From NCBI RefSeq assembly GCF_000814905.1, contig NZ_JXAG01000050.1, positions 186,001 through 250,000 on the forward strand: a DNA stretch of 64,000 nucleotides, read 5' to 3'. Below the pieces are notes generated by a model, which made no database searches, was not told the DNA's origin, and saw only the letters and a program-made list of their open reading frames with translations. Positions within the stretch are counted from its first letter, which is position 1. Each line of letters opens with the position of its first letter. Of the stretch, positions 9,533 to 22,488 are shown piece after piece. Made by a program: the position numbers and the translations under genes. This stretch comes from Enterobacter sp. Bisph1 (lineage in GTDB: Bacteria > Pseudomonadota > Gammaproteobacteria > Enterobacterales > Enterobacteriaceae).

Positions 9533-10911
9533 CGTACCAGTAACCAGGTAGCGGGAATGGCGGCAACTAACAACACGCCAATCAGCGCTTTTTCATGCTG
9601 TCTGAGTAAGGCGGTCCTTTCATGGGTGCGGCGGGCGTAGATAAACACCAGCAGACCCGGGGCATAAAGGACCACCGACAGTAATAAATGCATCGGGCCG
9701 GAGGCGTAAATCAGCCATAAGCCGTACAGGCAAGCGCCGATCGCTACCGCCTGATGCAGAGGGCGACGAGCAATTTTCAACAGGAAAGCGCCGACGAGGA
9801 AATAGGGCACCAGAATCATCTCTGAGGCTATGGTCAGCAGCGTGTTGTAATCCGAGCCGGTCAGCCAGATCAGCACCAGGCACACCTGCACGCTGATGTT
9901 GGTCAGCCACAATGAGGCCGATGGCGCGTTGTTTTTATTTTGCCGGGCGAACATCTTCGGAAACGCTTTATGCGTTGCCGCCAGCAGCGGTACTTCCGCT
10001 GCCATAATCGTCCAGCTCAGATAAGCGCCGCAGACAGAAACGATCAAACCGGCGGCGATAACCACTTCGCCCCAGCGCCCCATCAGTTCCACCATCAGCC
10101 CGGCCATTGAGGGATTGCGCATCTGCGCCAGCTCCGTACGCGGAACCACGCCCAGCGACAGCAGGGTCACCAGCAGATAGACCGTCAGCGCCGCCAGCAC
10201 CGCCAGCAGCGTGGCGCGGCCCACGTCGCGCTTATTATTGGCGCGGGCGGAAACCACCACCGCGCCTTCAACACCAATAAATACCCACAGGGTGATAAGC
10301 ATGGTGTTTTTGACCTGTTCCCACACCGGCACGCCAAGATCCAGACCGGTAAAATCGAGGTGGAACTTATTGTAGTTAAACGCCAGCGCCGCCAGCACAA
10401 TAAACAGCCCCAGCGGCACCAGTTTCGCCAGCGTCGCCGCGAGATTAATACTTGCCGCCGTTTGTACGCCGCGCAGCACCAGCCCGTGCACAATCCACAG
10501 CAGCGCAGAAGCACCGACAATCGACTGCCAGGTGTTGCCATCGCCAAACAGGCGCAGCGACGGGGTGTCCGTGAAGAAACTGAGGGCGGAAAAGACAATA
10601 ACCAGATATGAGACGTTGGCGATCACCGCGCACAGCCAGTAACCCCAGGCCGAGCAAAAACCAATCAGCTCGCCAAAACCTTCACGTGCGTAGGTGAAAA
10701 TACCGCCATCAAGGTCGGGGCGCAGACGCGTCAGGATAAGCATCGCGAAGGCGAGCAATAAAATGCCGACGCCGGTGATGGTCCAGCCGATGATAAGCGC
10801 CGCCGGGCTTGCCACTTGCGCCATATTCTGCGGCAGGCTAAAAACCCCGGCACCGAGCATTGAGCTTAAAACCAGCGCGGTTAATGCGCTGAGGCCAAGT
10901 TTCTTTTCCAT
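9529..10911 (-). CDS. ydgI: Amino-acid permease YdgI, basic amino acid/polyamine antiporter family
   Basis: The 460-residue protein has about twelve to thirteen membrane helices and belongs to the APC superfamily, closest to arginine/ornithine antiporters (ArcD). It starts KLGLSALTALVLSSMLGAGVFSLP, quoted here only for its SSMLGAG motif, which is the typical helix-1 glycine-rich unwound segment that binds the substrate backbone. The substrate has not been proven for the enterobacterial protein. It is transcribed toward ydgC, and no arginine deiminase genes lie nearby. In E. coli folM sits between ydgC and ydgI; it is absent here. Confidence 0.87.
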   Translation of the reverse strand: MEKKLGLSALTALVLSSMLGAGVFSLPQNMAQVASPAALIIGWTITGVGILLLAFAMLILTRLRPDLDGGIFTYAREGFGELIGFCSAWGYWLCAVIANVSYLVIVFSALSFFTDTPSLRLFGDGNTWQSIVGASALLWIVHGLVLRGVQTAASINLAATLAKLVPLGLFIVLAALAFNYNKFHLDFTGLDLGVPVWEQVKNTMLITLWVFIGVEGAVVVSARANNKRDVGRATLLAVLAALTVYLLVTLLSLGVVPRTELAQMRNPSMAGLMVELMGRWGEVVIAAGLIVSVCGAYLSWTIMAAEVPLLAATHKAFPKMFARQNKNNAPSASLWLTNISVQVCLVLIWLTGSDYNTLLTIASEMILVPYFLVGAFLLKIARRPLHQAVAIGACLYGLWLIYASGPMHLLLSVVLYAPGLLVFIYARRTHERTALLRQHEKALIGVLLVAAIPATWLLVR

Positions 10912-11063
10912 AGTTATCCTGTCAAAAAAGCAACTTATCCAGAATAATTATTTCGCCGTGGCGCATAAATATGGTGGATATGACTAAGGCGCGGGATTTT
11001 ACGGAGAGTCGACGGGCCATGCAATGAGGCGGAACGACAATTTTGAGAAAAAACGTAAAAAAA

Positions 11064-11086
11064 TAAAAAAGGCGGCCGCAGCCGCC
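11064..11086 (-). terminator. Terminator after ydgH
   Basis: GGCGGC/GCCGCC with a CGCA-type tetraloop is followed on the minus strand by six T. Confidence 0.85.
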
Positions 11087-11103
11087 TGATTCATTAACGC
11101 CAA

Positions 11104-12048
11104 TTATTTATACAGATCGGCGCTAATGGTCATATTGTTGCCGCTTTCTGACCACTGGCGGGTGATGTGGTAGTACTTAGCGCCTTTCTGCGCGGCACGT
11201 TTAGCGACCTGGTAGGAGATCTCCGTCATGTTGCTGTAGTTACCGGTGAATTTGATGCTATCGAACGGCACCATCTGCGCAGCGGTGATTTTATTCACTT
11301 CTTCAATTTTTTTGCCATCAGGCAGAGTGACACTATAACGTCCGCCGGAAGAGGATTGCGTCTCGAAGAAACGGCCTACGCCCACGCCAGGTGTCGCATC
11401 GCTGGCAACGCCCGGAATTTCTACTTTCTTCGCTTCTTCGCCGCCTTTCGCCAGCGCAGCACGCCCGGCTTCGGAGTTGCGTGGGATAGCGTCGGCGCTT
11501 TGAACGACGCGTTTCTTCGCATCCGCTTTATAGATAAAGGCGGTGATCAGCTGGTTGCCGCCCTGGTTGGCATCCACCTGACGCACGATAAAGAACGAGG
11601 CTGCGCCTTTCTCTTTCGCTGCTTTGGTGATGGCATCGTTAACTTCCGGCTGTGAACGATAGAAGCCCTGCACGGTAACGGTATCGTACGGCTCAAGGGC
11701 AATCGCCTGATCCTTTGGCAGTTCCGTAACGCCGTTAATCACGCGAAAAGCAGGACGTTCTGCTTTGGCGGCGTCTGCTTTGTAGAGATCGGCAGTGACG
11801 CGCTGGTTGCCACTGTTACCTGCATCAGAGGTGTCAACAACGTAAAATGCTGCGGCACCTTCTTTATCGGCGCGTTTGGAAACGGCGTTAACCGCATCGC
11901 CAATAGCATTAAAGCGTCCGGTAATCACGATGCGATCGTAAGGTTTGACCGCCGCTGCTTGCTCCGGTGTTAACTCTGTCGCCGCGTGAGCAGTCAATGC
12001 CGTCGCCGAGAGAAGTGCTGACGCCAGGAGGGTGTACTTAAGCTTCAT
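11104..12048 (-). CDS. ydgH: Periplasmic protein YdgH with three DUF1471 repeats
   Basis: The 314-residue protein starts with a cleavable signal peptide (MKLKYTLLASALLSATALTAHAA) ending near AHA-A at residue 22-23. The mature part contains three copies of the YhcN/BhsA-type DUF1471 fold, each with the pattern Y-D/D-S-I/V-x-I/V-T/Q-G-x-F/Y near its start (KPYDRIVITGRF, EPYDTVTVQGFY, VPFDSIKFTGNY). Such proteins are linked to envelope stress, but the role of YdgH is not settled. It has its own terminator and is divergent from pntA across a long intergenic region. Confidence 0.9.
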   Translation of the reverse strand: MKLKYTLLASALLSATALTAHAATELTPEQAAAVKPYDRIVITGRFNAIGDAVNAVSKRADKEGAAAFYVVDTSDAGNSGNQRVTADLYKADAAKAERPAFRVINGVTELPKDQAIALEPYDTVTVQGFYRSQPEVNDAITKAAKEKGAASFFIVRQVDANQGGNQLITAFIYKADAKKRVVQSADAIPRNSEAGRAALAKGGEEAKKVEIPGVASDATPGVGVGRFFETQSSSGGRYSVTLPDGKKIEEVNKITAAQMVPFDSIKFTGNYSNMTEISYQVAKRAAQKGAKYYHITRQWSESGNNMTISADLYK

Positions 12049-14081
<2,033 letters not shown>

Positions 14082-14088
14082 GGGGTAA

Positions 14089-15480
<1,392 letters not shown>

Positions 15481-15497
15481 CCCTGATTGATAAGCAG

Positions 15498-15523
15498 ACC
15501 GCTCTTCGGAGCGGTTTTTTTTT
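15498..15523 (+). terminator. Terminator after pntAB
   Basis: The stem ACCGCTC/GAGCGGT closed by a UUCG tetraloop is followed by nine T. This is one of the strongest terminators in the window. Confidence 0.93.
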
Positions 15524-15585
15524 GTCCTGCCGGGCAAAAGTGAGTGTCTATACTTCTATCTTCGTGTTTTTTTTGAGGAGGAAGG

Positions 15586-16689
15586 ATGACGTTTATACCG
15601 CGTTTTAACTTCATATCCATCTTGATGCTGCCATCATTCTGGATAGGGCTGGCGACCGTTGTCGTTGTTACTTTTATCGTTTACTGGCTCATTACGCGGT
15701 TATTAGCCATGTTGCTCAAAACCGCGCAAAACTGGGGCGAGAAGCAACACGGCGTCGGGAGAATGAAGCATGTATTAGTCGACATGCTGAGCCGTACCAG
15801 CAGGTTTTTACTCTTTATTGCCGCGCTGCTTATCAGCCTGCGCTTTGTTGATCTCCCCGACAGGCTGTTCAATACGCTGGGGCACGCCTGGTTTTTAGTG
15901 CTGGCCATTCAAATGGCGCTGTGGCTCGATCGCGGCGTGGTCTCCTGGATGCACCACTTAATGTATACGCCGGGCGGCAGCCGAAACCCCGTCACGATGG
16001 TGATAGCCGGTTTGCTGCTGCGCATGATGCTGTGGACGATAATGCTGTTATCGATTCTGGCGAATGTCGGGGTCAATATTACGGCGCTGGTAGCCAGCCT
16101 CGGGGTAGGCGGTATTGCTATTGCGCTGGCGGTGCAAACTATTCTCAGCGATGTTTTCGCCTCCCTTTCCATTGGTTTTGATAAGCCTTTCGAGATTGGC
16201 GACTTTGTGGTGTTTAACGATGTCGCGGGGACCATTGAACATATCGGCCTTAAGACCACGCGCATCCGCAGCCTGAGCGGCGAACAAATTGTCTGCGGTA
16301 ACGCGATATTGCTGCAACAAACGCTGCATAACTACAAGCGTATGCAAACGCGCCGCATTGTTTTCACCTTTGGGCTGGCGGTCAATACGCCGCCGGAGAA
16401 GCTGCGTCTGGTCGGCGACATGGTGCGCACCATTATTACCGAGGTCGGGGACACGCGTTTCGATCGCGCCCATTTTCAGGGGTTCGCCAGCGACAGGCTC
16501 AATTTTGAGGTGGTGCATATTGTTAGCACGGCGGATTACAACAAATACATGGATATCCAGCAGGAAATTAATATCCGCATTATGGAGAAACTGGCGGAGC
16601 ATGAGATCCAGCTGGCGCTGCCGGGCATGATTATTCAGGGGGGGCTAAAGGTAGATAATCCGCCACGCAGGCAGGCAGAAGCGGCATAG
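15586..16689 (+). CDS. MscS-family mechanosensitive channel
   Basis: The 367-residue protein has about four or five N-terminal membrane helices, ending in a glycine/alanine-rich pore helix (ASLGVGGIAIALAVQ, about 166-180). A cytoplasmic MscS beta domain follows with the family motif around FEIGDFV (about 203-209). It would open under membrane tension to release osmolytes. A strong ribosome site (GAGGAGGAAGG) precedes the ATG. It is larger than MscS (286) and smaller than YbdG, and I do not match it to a named E. coli paralogue. It lies alone between pntAB and uspE. Confidence 0.85.
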   Translation: MTFIPRFNFISILMLPSFWIGLATVVVVTFIVYWLITRLLAMLLKTAQNWGEKQHGVGRMKHVLVDMLSRTSRFLLFIAALLISLRFVDLPDRLFNTLGHAWFLVLAIQMALWLDRGVVSWMHHLMYTPGGSRNPVTMVIAGLLLRMMLWTIMLLSILANVGVNITALVASLGVGGIAIALAVQTILSDVFASLSIGFDKPFEIGDFVVFNDVAGTIEHIGLKTTRIRSLSGEQIVCGNAILLQQTLHNYKRMQTRRIVFTFGLAVNTPPEKLRLVGDMVRTIITEVGDTRFDRAHFQGFASDRLNFEVVHIVSTADYNKYMDIQQEINIRIMEKLAEHEIQLALPGMIIQGGLKVDNPPRRQAEAA

Positions 16690-16695
16690 CATAAA

Positions 16696-16719
16696 AAACC
16701 CGCCTGCAAAGGCGGGTTT
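16696..16719. terminator. Bidirectional terminator between the MscS gene and uspE
   Basis: AAACCCGCCT/AGGCGGGTTT with a GCAA loop has A-rich and T-rich flanks on both strands and serves both convergent genes. Confidence 0.85.
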
Positions 16720-16725
16720 CTAAAG

Positions 16726-17673
16726 TTAATCATCTTCTTCGTCAAGCTCGACGGGAGTCTGGTATTCATCGGGCTTTATCACCAGCAGATCGCAGCGCAG
16801 ATGATCGATAACCTGCTCAGCGGTGTTACCGAGGAACGCAGCGGAAAGTCCGGTGCGCCCGATAGTGCCCAGCACAACAATCCCTGCCTGCAGATGCTCC
16901 GCCAGATCCGGAATGACTTCCTCGGGCAGCCCTTTCTCTACATGGGTCAGCTTTTCATCGATACTGAATTTCTGCCGCAGCGCCTTCATCGCCAGTAAGT
17001 GCTGACCGCGAATGGCATCGTTATAGACGCTGGGATCGAATTCCGGCAGCTCAATGGCGATATTGATGGGGGTAACGGGATAGGCGCCGACGAGGTGAAC
17101 TTCGGTATGGTTAACCTGTTCGGCCAGCTGGATAGTCTCTTTCACCAGCTTTTCGTTGAGGGCGTTGTGGTAAATCTCTTCGCTGGCAAGGTTGACCGCG
17201 ACGACGGCGCGTCCGCCTTCCGGCCACGGCTGGTCTTTCACCATCCATACCGGGCATGGGCATTTACGCAGCAGATGCCAGTCGGTTGGCGTAAAAATCA
17301 CCGATTCCAGTTTGTCATGCTGGTGGGTCATCTTCAGCAGCAAATCGTGCCCGCCGGACATCACTTCCTGGATAATGGCTTCAAAGGGGCGATTATGCCA
17401 GACCACTTTGATTTCAATCGGCACGCCCGCGTCAATATAATATTTCGCTTGTTCGTGGATCCACGCGCTGCGCTGGCTGATAACGCCCTGGCGCATGGCG
17501 GTGCGCTCATCAGGAGACAGAAGGGTGGTCATCTCGTAAGAGAAGTCATAGATCGGTAAAAAGGCTTTAATGCGGCCGCCAATCCGTTGATGCAAATACA
17601 CGGCTCGCCGTAATGCGGGTTGATCGTCCTGATTAGGATCGATGGCGACCAACATATTCTGATACTTAGCCAT
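16726..17673 (-). CDS. uspE: Tandem universal stress protein UspE
   Basis: UspE contains two Usp domains in tandem (about 1-150 and 155-305). It lacks the ATP-binding glycine motif in the first half but keeps a G-x2-G-x9-GN(T) type pattern ([19 protein letters not shown]) near residue 275. It acts in stationary-phase and DNA-damage survival. The length is 315, against 316 in E. coli. I start at the ATG at 17673 ([12 protein letters not shown]) behind AGGAGAC; nine upstream codons in frame are leader sequence. Its position downstream of fnr is the conserved E. coli order. Confidence 0.94.
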   Translation of the reverse strand: MAKYQNMLVAIDPNQDDQPALRRAVYLHQRIGGRIKAFLPIYDFSYEMTTLLSPDERTAMRQGVISQRSAWIHEQAKYYIDAGVPIEIKVVWHNRPFEAIIQEVMSGGHDLLLKMTHQHDKLESVIFTPTDWHLLRKCPCPVWMVKDQPWPEGGRAVVAVNLASEEIYHNALNEKLVKETIQLAEQVNHTEVHLVGAYPVTPINIAIELPEFDPSVYNDAIRGQHLLAMKALRQKFSIDEKLTHVEKGLPEEVIPDLAEHLQAGIVVLGTIGRTGLSAAFLGNTAEQVIDHLRCDLLVIKPDEYQTPVELDEEDD

Positions 17674-17817
17674 ACAGGGTCTCCTTACATCTGTCACCAC
17701 AGTCTGTAAGTAAAAGATAACCCATAAGTGCTGAATGAAACAGGGAAAACCTTTCGCCAGATCAATAAATCAGAAAAAATAGAGACCCGGCGAAGGGTGA
17801 ATTCAGGCAGGAAAAAA

Positions 17818-18570
17818 TCAGGCAACGTTACGTGAATGACCCGCCAGCTGGCCGAGCATATCGCCGTTTTCAATAGTGATATATTTGCCTTTTACCGCCA
17901 GCATGCCGCTCTTTTGAAAGCGGCCCAGCAGGCGGCTGATGGTTTCCACCGTCAGGCCCAGGTAGTTACCGATATCGCCGCGGGTCATCGTCAGGCGGAA
18001 CTCACGGGGTGAGAAGCCACGCTGCGCGAAACGACGGGAAAGGTTATAGATAAACGCCGCCAGACGCTCTTCGGCATTTTTCTTGGACAACAGCAGGATC
18101 ATATCCTGATCGCCTTTGATCTCGCCGCTCATCAGACGCATCATCTGCTGACGCAGATTGGGCATCTTACCCGACAGATCGTCAAGGGTTTCGAAGGGAA
18201 TTTCACAGACCATAGAGGTTTCAAGGGCCTGCGCAAAGCTTGGATGATGGCCCGTACCGATGGCGTCAAAGCCGACCAAATCGCCCGCCAGATGAAAGCC
18301 GGTGATCTGCTCGTCGCCCTGTTCGGTAATGGTGTAGCTTTTGATGGTGCCAGAACGGATAGCATAGAGAGATTTCAGTTCATCCCCGGCTTTAAACAGT
18401 GTCTGACCCTTCTGGATGGGCTTTTTACGCTCAATGATGTTATCGAGCTGATCCAGCTCGTGTTCATTGAGGGTAAAAGGGATGCAAAGCTGGCTAATGC
18501 TGCAATCCTGGCAATGGATTGCACAACCGCCAGACTGTATGCGTCGTATAATTCGCTTTTCCGGGATCAT
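17818..18570 (-). CDS. fnr: Oxygen-sensing global regulator FNR
   Basis: FNR is a CRP-family regulator that dimerises and binds TTGAT-N4-ATCAA when it holds an oxygen-labile [4Fe-4S] cluster. The 250-residue protein keeps the cluster cysteines C20, C23 and C29 near the N-terminus and a fourth in the sensor domain (SMVCEIP, about C122). The helix-turn-helix carries [11 protein letters not shown], whose E-S-R set reads the FNR site. I use the ATG at 18570 ([10 protein letters not shown]), the E. coli start; an ATG four codons upstream is in frame. An FNR box upstream implies autoregulation. Confidence 0.97.
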   Translation of the reverse strand: MIPEKRIIRRIQSGGCAIHCQDCSISQLCIPFTLNEHELDQLDNIIERKKPIQKGQTLFKAGDELKSLYAIRSGTIKSYTITEQGDEQITGFHLAGDLVGFDAIGTGHHPSFAQALETSMVCEIPFETLDDLSGKMPNLRQQMMRLMSGEIKGDQDMILLLSKKNAEERLAAFIYNLSRRFAQRGFSPREFRLTMTRGDIGNYLGLTVETISRLLGRFQKSGMLAVKGKYITIENGDMLGQLAGHSRNVA

Positions 18571-18590
18571 AAGTCTGCTCAACGCCGTAA

Positions 18591-18604
18591 TTGATATTGG
18601 TCAA
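18591..18604. promoter_or_regulatory. FNR box at the fnr promoter
   Basis: TTGAT-ATTG-GTCAA matches the FNR consensus at nine of ten positions and lies 21 bp upstream of the fnr start codon, where it fits negative autoregulation. Confidence 0.82.
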
Positions 18605-18779
18605 TTTTAACATCTTTTTATGGGGCGCGTAAGCCTGGTAAAACATCAATTCACGATTATTAAAACGCGGGATAAAAATGAAAAGAGATGACATTGCACC
18701 ATCCCTTTGAAATTGCATCATTTCACCAGGGGTTTTACAACAAAAACCGGGGAAATGAAGGCAAAAGTGGCGTCTGTTC

Positions 18780-19298
18780 TTACAATAGAAGATAGCCTTC
18801 GTGGCGCAGCAACCACTCTTTACGCTGTACGCCGCCGGCATATCCCGTCAGGGTACCGTTACTGCCGATAACGCGATGACAGGGCACCACAATACTGACC
18901 GGGTTAGACCCGTTTGCCGCGCCGACCGCCCGCGCCGCACCCACCGCGCGGCCCAGTTTTAGCGCCAGCTGGCCATAATGCATCACCTGCCCGCAGGGAA
19001 TAGTGCGCAGAGCTTGCCACACTTCGCGTTGAAAAGGGGTACCGGCCGTCGCCGTTGGCAGCGTGTCGATAATCGCCAGCTCGCCATCGAAATAGGCCTG
19101 CAGTTTCTCGCTCAGCCCACCCGGATTACGCAGCGGTACGCGCTGATACCCTTCCAGTCGGTAGTGAATATTGAGCAGTTCGACCATTCGCGCGCTGTAC
19201 TCTTCCCACTCCACGGCACGCAGGCGGAATTGTTCATCGCACAGCACCCAAAGCGGGCCAACAGGCGTGGAGATCTTATCTTCAAGTAGCGTCAGCAT
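18780..19298 (-). CDS. ogt: O6-alkylguanine-DNA alkyltransferase Ogt
   Basis: Ogt directly removes alkyl groups from O6-alkylguanine and O4-alkylthymine by transferring them to its own cysteine, in the motif VPCHRVIG near residue 139. The 172-residue protein matches E. coli Ogt (171 aa) throughout, with the arginine finger region [14 protein letters not shown] intact. It is a constitutive counterpart to Ada. It lies next to fnr as in E. coli; the abgTBAR genes that follow in E. coli are absent here. Confidence 0.95.
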   Translation of the reverse strand: MLTLLEDKISTPVGPLWVLCDEQFRLRAVEWEEYSARMVELLNIHYRLEGYQRVPLRNPGGLSEKLQAYFDGELAIIDTLPTATAGTPFQREVWQALRTIPCGQVMHYGQLALKLGRAVGAARAVGAANGSNPVSIVVPCHRVIGSNGTLTGYAGGVQRKEWLLRHEGYLLL

Positions 19299-19473
19299 CC
19301 GGCATCCTTTTCATCTTCATCAGGCAAGGGCAGTAATCTAGCAAACCATCAGCCGGGCTGCTATACCTCGAAAGGGCGTATATTATTTGTGGGTAATGAG
19401 GGGTGCGAAATTAAACGTCAGGGGAATATTTTTTATTTCATAGATGATATATTGGTTTTTTTGTAGAAATAAA

Positions 19474-19508
19474 AAAATAGGGCCTACCGACATCCGCCAG
19501 GCCCTACA
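19474..19508 (-). terminator. Orphan minus-strand terminator
   Basis: TAGGGCCT/AGGCCCTA with a 13-nt loop is followed on the minus strand by seven T. No annotated gene ends here, so it implies a short minus-strand transcript starting between about 19560 and 19800. Confidence 0.65.
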
Positions 19509-19644
19509 GTACACACAGCAATGTATCCGTTCATTATTTTAAGCTTTTTTCTCCGTGCGCGGTAAATATAGTTATAGCGCTTTTATGCGATATTTCCAGT
19601 ACTAATGGGTGATTGATTTCACGTTAATTTAACCTAAGCGTAAA

Positions 19645-19670
19645 AAATTAAATTTCATGAAATTTAATTT
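19645..19670. repeat. 26-bp perfect palindrome
   Basis: A perfect self-complementary sequence centred on CATG at 19656-19659, with arms made only of A and T beyond the centre. It may be a large operator or a cruciform. No matching regulator is known to me. Confidence 0.7.
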
Positions 19671-19808
19671 AAGTCATTTATTCCATCACTAATAATTATG
19701 GATATTGACGGCCGTGACGAATAAGCGCTTGTTATTTCGTCAGCTGTGCAAAAACCCTCCTTTCAGCGCCGACCATTGTGAGCGCGGGTCCCGCCAGCTA
19801 TAGTACAT

Positions 19809-19834
19809 GGGCAGAAGTAGCTGGAGGACTGCCC
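19809..19834 (+). promoter_or_regulatory. Hairpin enclosing the smrA ribosome binding site
   Basis: GGGCAG (19809-19814) pairs with CTGCCC (19829-19834), placing the GGAGG ribosome site in the loop, one base before the smrA start codon. It could tune translation initiation. Confidence 0.5.
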
Positions 19835-19835
19835 T

Positions 19836-20399
19836 ATGAAACCTGACGACAAATCGCTGTTTCTTGACGCCATGGAGGATGTCCAACCCCTGAAGCGGAG
19901 CGCCGATGTCCACTGGCAGCCGAGCCACAAATCGCGCACGGTGCAGCGCATTGATACCCTGCAGCTCGACAATTTTCTTACCACCGGGTTTCTGGATATT
20001 GTTCCGCTGAGTTTACCGCTGGAGTTCAAACGCGAAGGGCTGCAGCAAGGCGTGCTGGATAAGCTGCGCCAGGGCAAATATAGCCAGCAGGCGAGCCTGA
20101 ATTTACTGCGTCAGCCGGTAGAACAGTGCCGACAGGCGCTGTTTCGTTTTATGCACCAGTCGCGCCAGGATGGGCTACGCAATGTGCTTATCATTCACGG
20201 TAAAGGGCGTGAAGACGGCTCGCACGCCAATATCATTCGCAGCTATCTGGCACGCTGGCTGGCGGAGTTTGAGGATGTGCAGGCGTTTTGCACGGCGTTA
20301 CCGCACCACGGCGGCAGCGGTGCATGCTATGTTGCGCTGCGTAAGTCTGAGCAGGCGAAGCAGGAGAACTGGGAACGGCATGCAAAACGCAGCCGTTAA
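19836..20399 (+). CDS. smrA: Smr-domain DNA endonuclease SmrA
   Basis: The 187-residue protein matches E. coli YdaL/SmrA from end to end. The N-terminal third holds the conserved DAMEDVQPLK segment, and the C-terminal two thirds form a Smr domain with the motifs LNLLRQPV and VLIIHGKGR (about residue 116-124) and HHGGSGACYVALR. SmrA shows DNA-nicking activity in vitro; its cellular role is unclear. It sits alone, convergent with umuC after 45 bp. In E. coli it is followed by dgcM and zntB, which are absent here. Confidence 0.93.
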   Translation: MKPDDKSLFLDAMEDVQPLKRSADVHWQPSHKSRTVQRIDTLQLDNFLTTGFLDIVPLSLPLEFKREGLQQGVLDKLRQGKYSQQASLNLLRQPVEQCRQALFRFMHQSRQDGLRNVLIIHGKGREDGSHANIIRSYLARWLAEFEDVQAFCTALPHHGGSGACYVALRKSEQAKQENWERHAKRSR

Positions 20400-20444
20400 C
20401 GGCTAAAACACAAGGATGTGCTGCTCGCAGCAACGGCGTTTCCC

Positions 20445-21707
20445 CTATCTGACTATGGGTAAATCGGCATAACGTGTTGTATAGCCGGGAGAGAGCATCT
20501 CCCGCTTCATCGCCCAGCCTTTTTGAAAGCCTTGTCCGGCAAAACGCACGCTCCCGCGCCCCGATTGATTAATATTATCGATAACCTGCATTAAAGCAGG
20601 GCTATTAACCTGCGGCTGAACATCATCGAACAAATTAAGCTGCGCGACGCCCTGACTAAAAAAATCACTCAGCATCACGCCGGCTTTAATATAGCGGCAG
20701 CCGTCGCGCCAGATATGTGCCAGCGACTGTGTGGCAATACGAATAATATCGCGGGTATCGTTCGACGGAATAGAGAGGCGGCCGCTGGCCTGCGGGCTAT
20801 AAAAAGGTTCATTTTCGGCATGGGGACTGGTGCGGATAAAAACGGTGATCACCCGACAGTACTGCTTCTCCGCGCGGAGTTTTTCCGCCGCCCGTTCGGC
20901 CCAGCTACAAATCGCCTGATGCATATCTTCATAATGCGTCACGCGATGACCAAAGGAGCGGCTACAGATAATCTGCTGCTTTGTCGGGGCAAATTCATCC
21001 AGCGCCAGACAGGGTTCCCCGCGCAGCTCTCGTACCGTACGTTCCAGCACGACGTTAAAATGTTTGCGTATCACCCAGGTTGAGCTGTCGGCGAGCTGCA
21101 GCGCGTTCTCAATGCCCATCAACTCCAGCTTTTTACTGATGCGCCGCCCGACGCCCCAGACTTCCTGAACCGGCACCAGCGCCAACAATTTACGCTGGCG
21201 GGCCTGGCGAGAGAGATCGACCACCCCGGCGGTTTGGGTCCATTTTTTGGCGGCGTAGTTCGCCACCTTCGCGAGGGTTTTGGTCGGCGCAATGCCGACG
21301 CCGGTTGTCAGCCCGGTATGTTTTAAAACTTGTGCGCGCAGCTGGTGGCCAAATGTCTCAAGGGAAATACAGTTTTCCACCCCCGTCAAATCGACAAAGG
21401 CTTCATCAATGGAATAGAGCTCGACGGAGGGGGACATTTCAGCAAGGGTTGTCATCACGCGGTGGCTGAGATCGGCATAAAGCGCGTAATTTGAGCTAAA
21501 AACAGTGACCTGTTGACGCTGCAGCTCGTCTCTGATTTTAAACCAGGGCGCGGCCATTTTGATGCCGAGCCGCTTTGCCTCCGGCGATCGCGAAATAACA
21601 CAGCCATCGTTGTTCGAGACGACTACCACGGGTTTTCCCTGCAAATCGGGGCGAAACACCGTCTCGCAGGAGGCGTAAAAATTATTAACATCAACCAGCG
21701 CGAACAT
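20445..21707 (-). CDS. umuC: DNA polymerase V catalytic subunit UmuC
   Basis: UmuC is the Y-family polymerase that, with two UmuD' subunits and RecA, copies past lesions in the SOS response. The 420-residue protein has the catalytic acidic residues in the palm: D6 in [13 protein letters not shown], and the SIDEAFVDL block near residue 100. A polymerase little finger and the C-terminal UmuC domain ([20 protein letters not shown] region) follow. Its start overlaps the end of umuD by 17 bp, so the two are translationally coupled. Length matches E. coli (422). Confidence 0.96.
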   Translation of the reverse strand: MFALVDVNNFYASCETVFRPDLQGKPVVVVSNNDGCVISRSPEAKRLGIKMAAPWFKIRDELQRQQVTVFSSNYALYADLSHRVMTTLAEMSPSVELYSIDEAFVDLTGVENCISLETFGHQLRAQVLKHTGLTTGVGIAPTKTLAKVANYAAKKWTQTAGVVDLSRQARQRKLLALVPVQEVWGVGRRISKKLELMGIENALQLADSSTWVIRKHFNVVLERTVRELRGEPCLALDEFAPTKQQIICSRSFGHRVTHYEDMHQAICSWAERAAEKLRAEKQYCRVITVFIRTSPHAENEPFYSPQASGRLSIPSNDTRDIIRIATQSLAHIWRDGCRYIKAGVMLSDFFSQGVAQLNLFDDVQPQVNSPALMQVIDNINQSGRGSVRFAGQGFQKGWAMKREMLSPGYTTRYADLPIVR

Positions 21708-22125
21708 AGCGGTTTGCTTTCACGGTGAAGGTCACGACGCCAAAGATTTGCAGCTCGTCCTCGGCGTGGAAAATAATCGGCGCATACTGGGCGTTATGCG
21801 CAATCAGCTGTAGCACCGGACGGGTGCGTAACTCCTTTACCGTAAATTCGCCCGCCACCGCTGCCACCACGATATCGCCATGAACGGCCGTTAACGAACG
21901 ATCCACCACCAGCATATCGCCATCGCCAATACCCGCCCCGATCATCGAATCGCCGCTCACCCTGACGAAGTAAGTTGCGCTGGGGTGCTTGACCAACAGT
22001 TTGTTTAAATCGAGCGTCTCTTCGACATAGTCCTGCGCGGGACTGGGGAAACCACAGGCGACGCGCTCAGCAAAGAGGGGCAAAGGCACAAGTTGAGCAA
22101 TTTCTGTTGAGGGGATAAAGCGCAT
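21691..22125 (-). CDS. umuD: DNA polymerase V accessory protein UmuD
   Basis: UmuD is cleaved by RecA-stimulated autoproteolysis to UmuD', which activates UmuC. The 144-residue protein carries the cleavage site C24-G25 (ACGFPSP), the nucleophile Ser60 (SGDSM) and the general base Lys97 (TVKEL), all at the E. coli numbering. I use the ATG at 22125. A second ATG two codons upstream and a TTG before it are possible; none has a strong ribosome site. A LexA box lies 19 bp upstream. Confidence 0.95.
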   Translation of the reverse strand: MRFIPSTEIAQLVPLPLFAERVACGFPSPAQDYVEETLDLNKLLVKHPSATYFVRVSGDSMIGAGIGDGDMLVVDRSLTAVHGDIVVAAVAGEFTVKELRTRPVLQLIAHNAQYAPIIFHAEDELQIFGVVTFTVKANRYVRAG

Positions 22126-22143
22126 AGTCATCAATCCATTTAA

Positions 22144-22159
22144 CTGTGTTTATATACAG
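22144..22159. promoter_or_regulatory. LexA (SOS) box of umuDC
   Basis: CTGT-GTTTATAT-ACAG is a perfect match to CTGT-N8-ACAG, with the AT-rich centre typical of tightly repressed SOS genes. Confidence 0.93.
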
Positions 22160-22488
22160 TATTGCTAAATTTTACCATCAATCAAGAGGCACAACAGCGC
22201 ATTTCACGGAATTAATTGAACTGCCGATATATTTTCCCGCTAAATATGTTCACCGCACCTTTTTGCTGTCTGTTTTTTATACCGCTTTTCGTTAGTAGTG
22301 TGCTGGTCGCGCGGACGTAGCGAACAGGAAATAAAGTAAATGCAAAACGCGCCGATAAAGAGAGTGGGCATACAGGGTTGCGACGCTCAGCGCTGACGAG
22401 CGTAAATCTGATGTAGCCAATATGTTGCTGCATAAAGGAATGATGAAAGTCAAAGCGCGGGGGTGAGGGGTTCGCATAAAGGTATAAA
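22160..22488. other. Intergenic region between umuD and the EAL gene
   Basis: Apart from the LexA box at its edge and the promoter presumably used by the EAL gene, I see nothing in these roughly 330 bases. Short ORFs on the minus strand lack ribosome sites. Confidence 0.5.

Larger units (their letters stand above)
19299..19835. other. AT-rich intergenic region between ogt and smrA
   Basis: The 537 bases are much more AT-rich than the flanks. They contain a minus-strand terminator-like hairpin (19474-19508), a 26-bp perfect palindrome (19645-19670) and the smrA leader hairpin (19809-19834). No protein-coding ORF is convincing. A 16-codon minus-strand ORF ends inside the hairpin but lacks a ribosome site. 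Confidence 0.6.

Noticed and set aside
19495..19550. 16-codon minus-strand peptide running into the orphan terminator, as an attenuation leader
   Set aside because: No ribosome site at a workable distance, no run of a single amino-acid codon, and no biosynthetic gene downstream on that strand.
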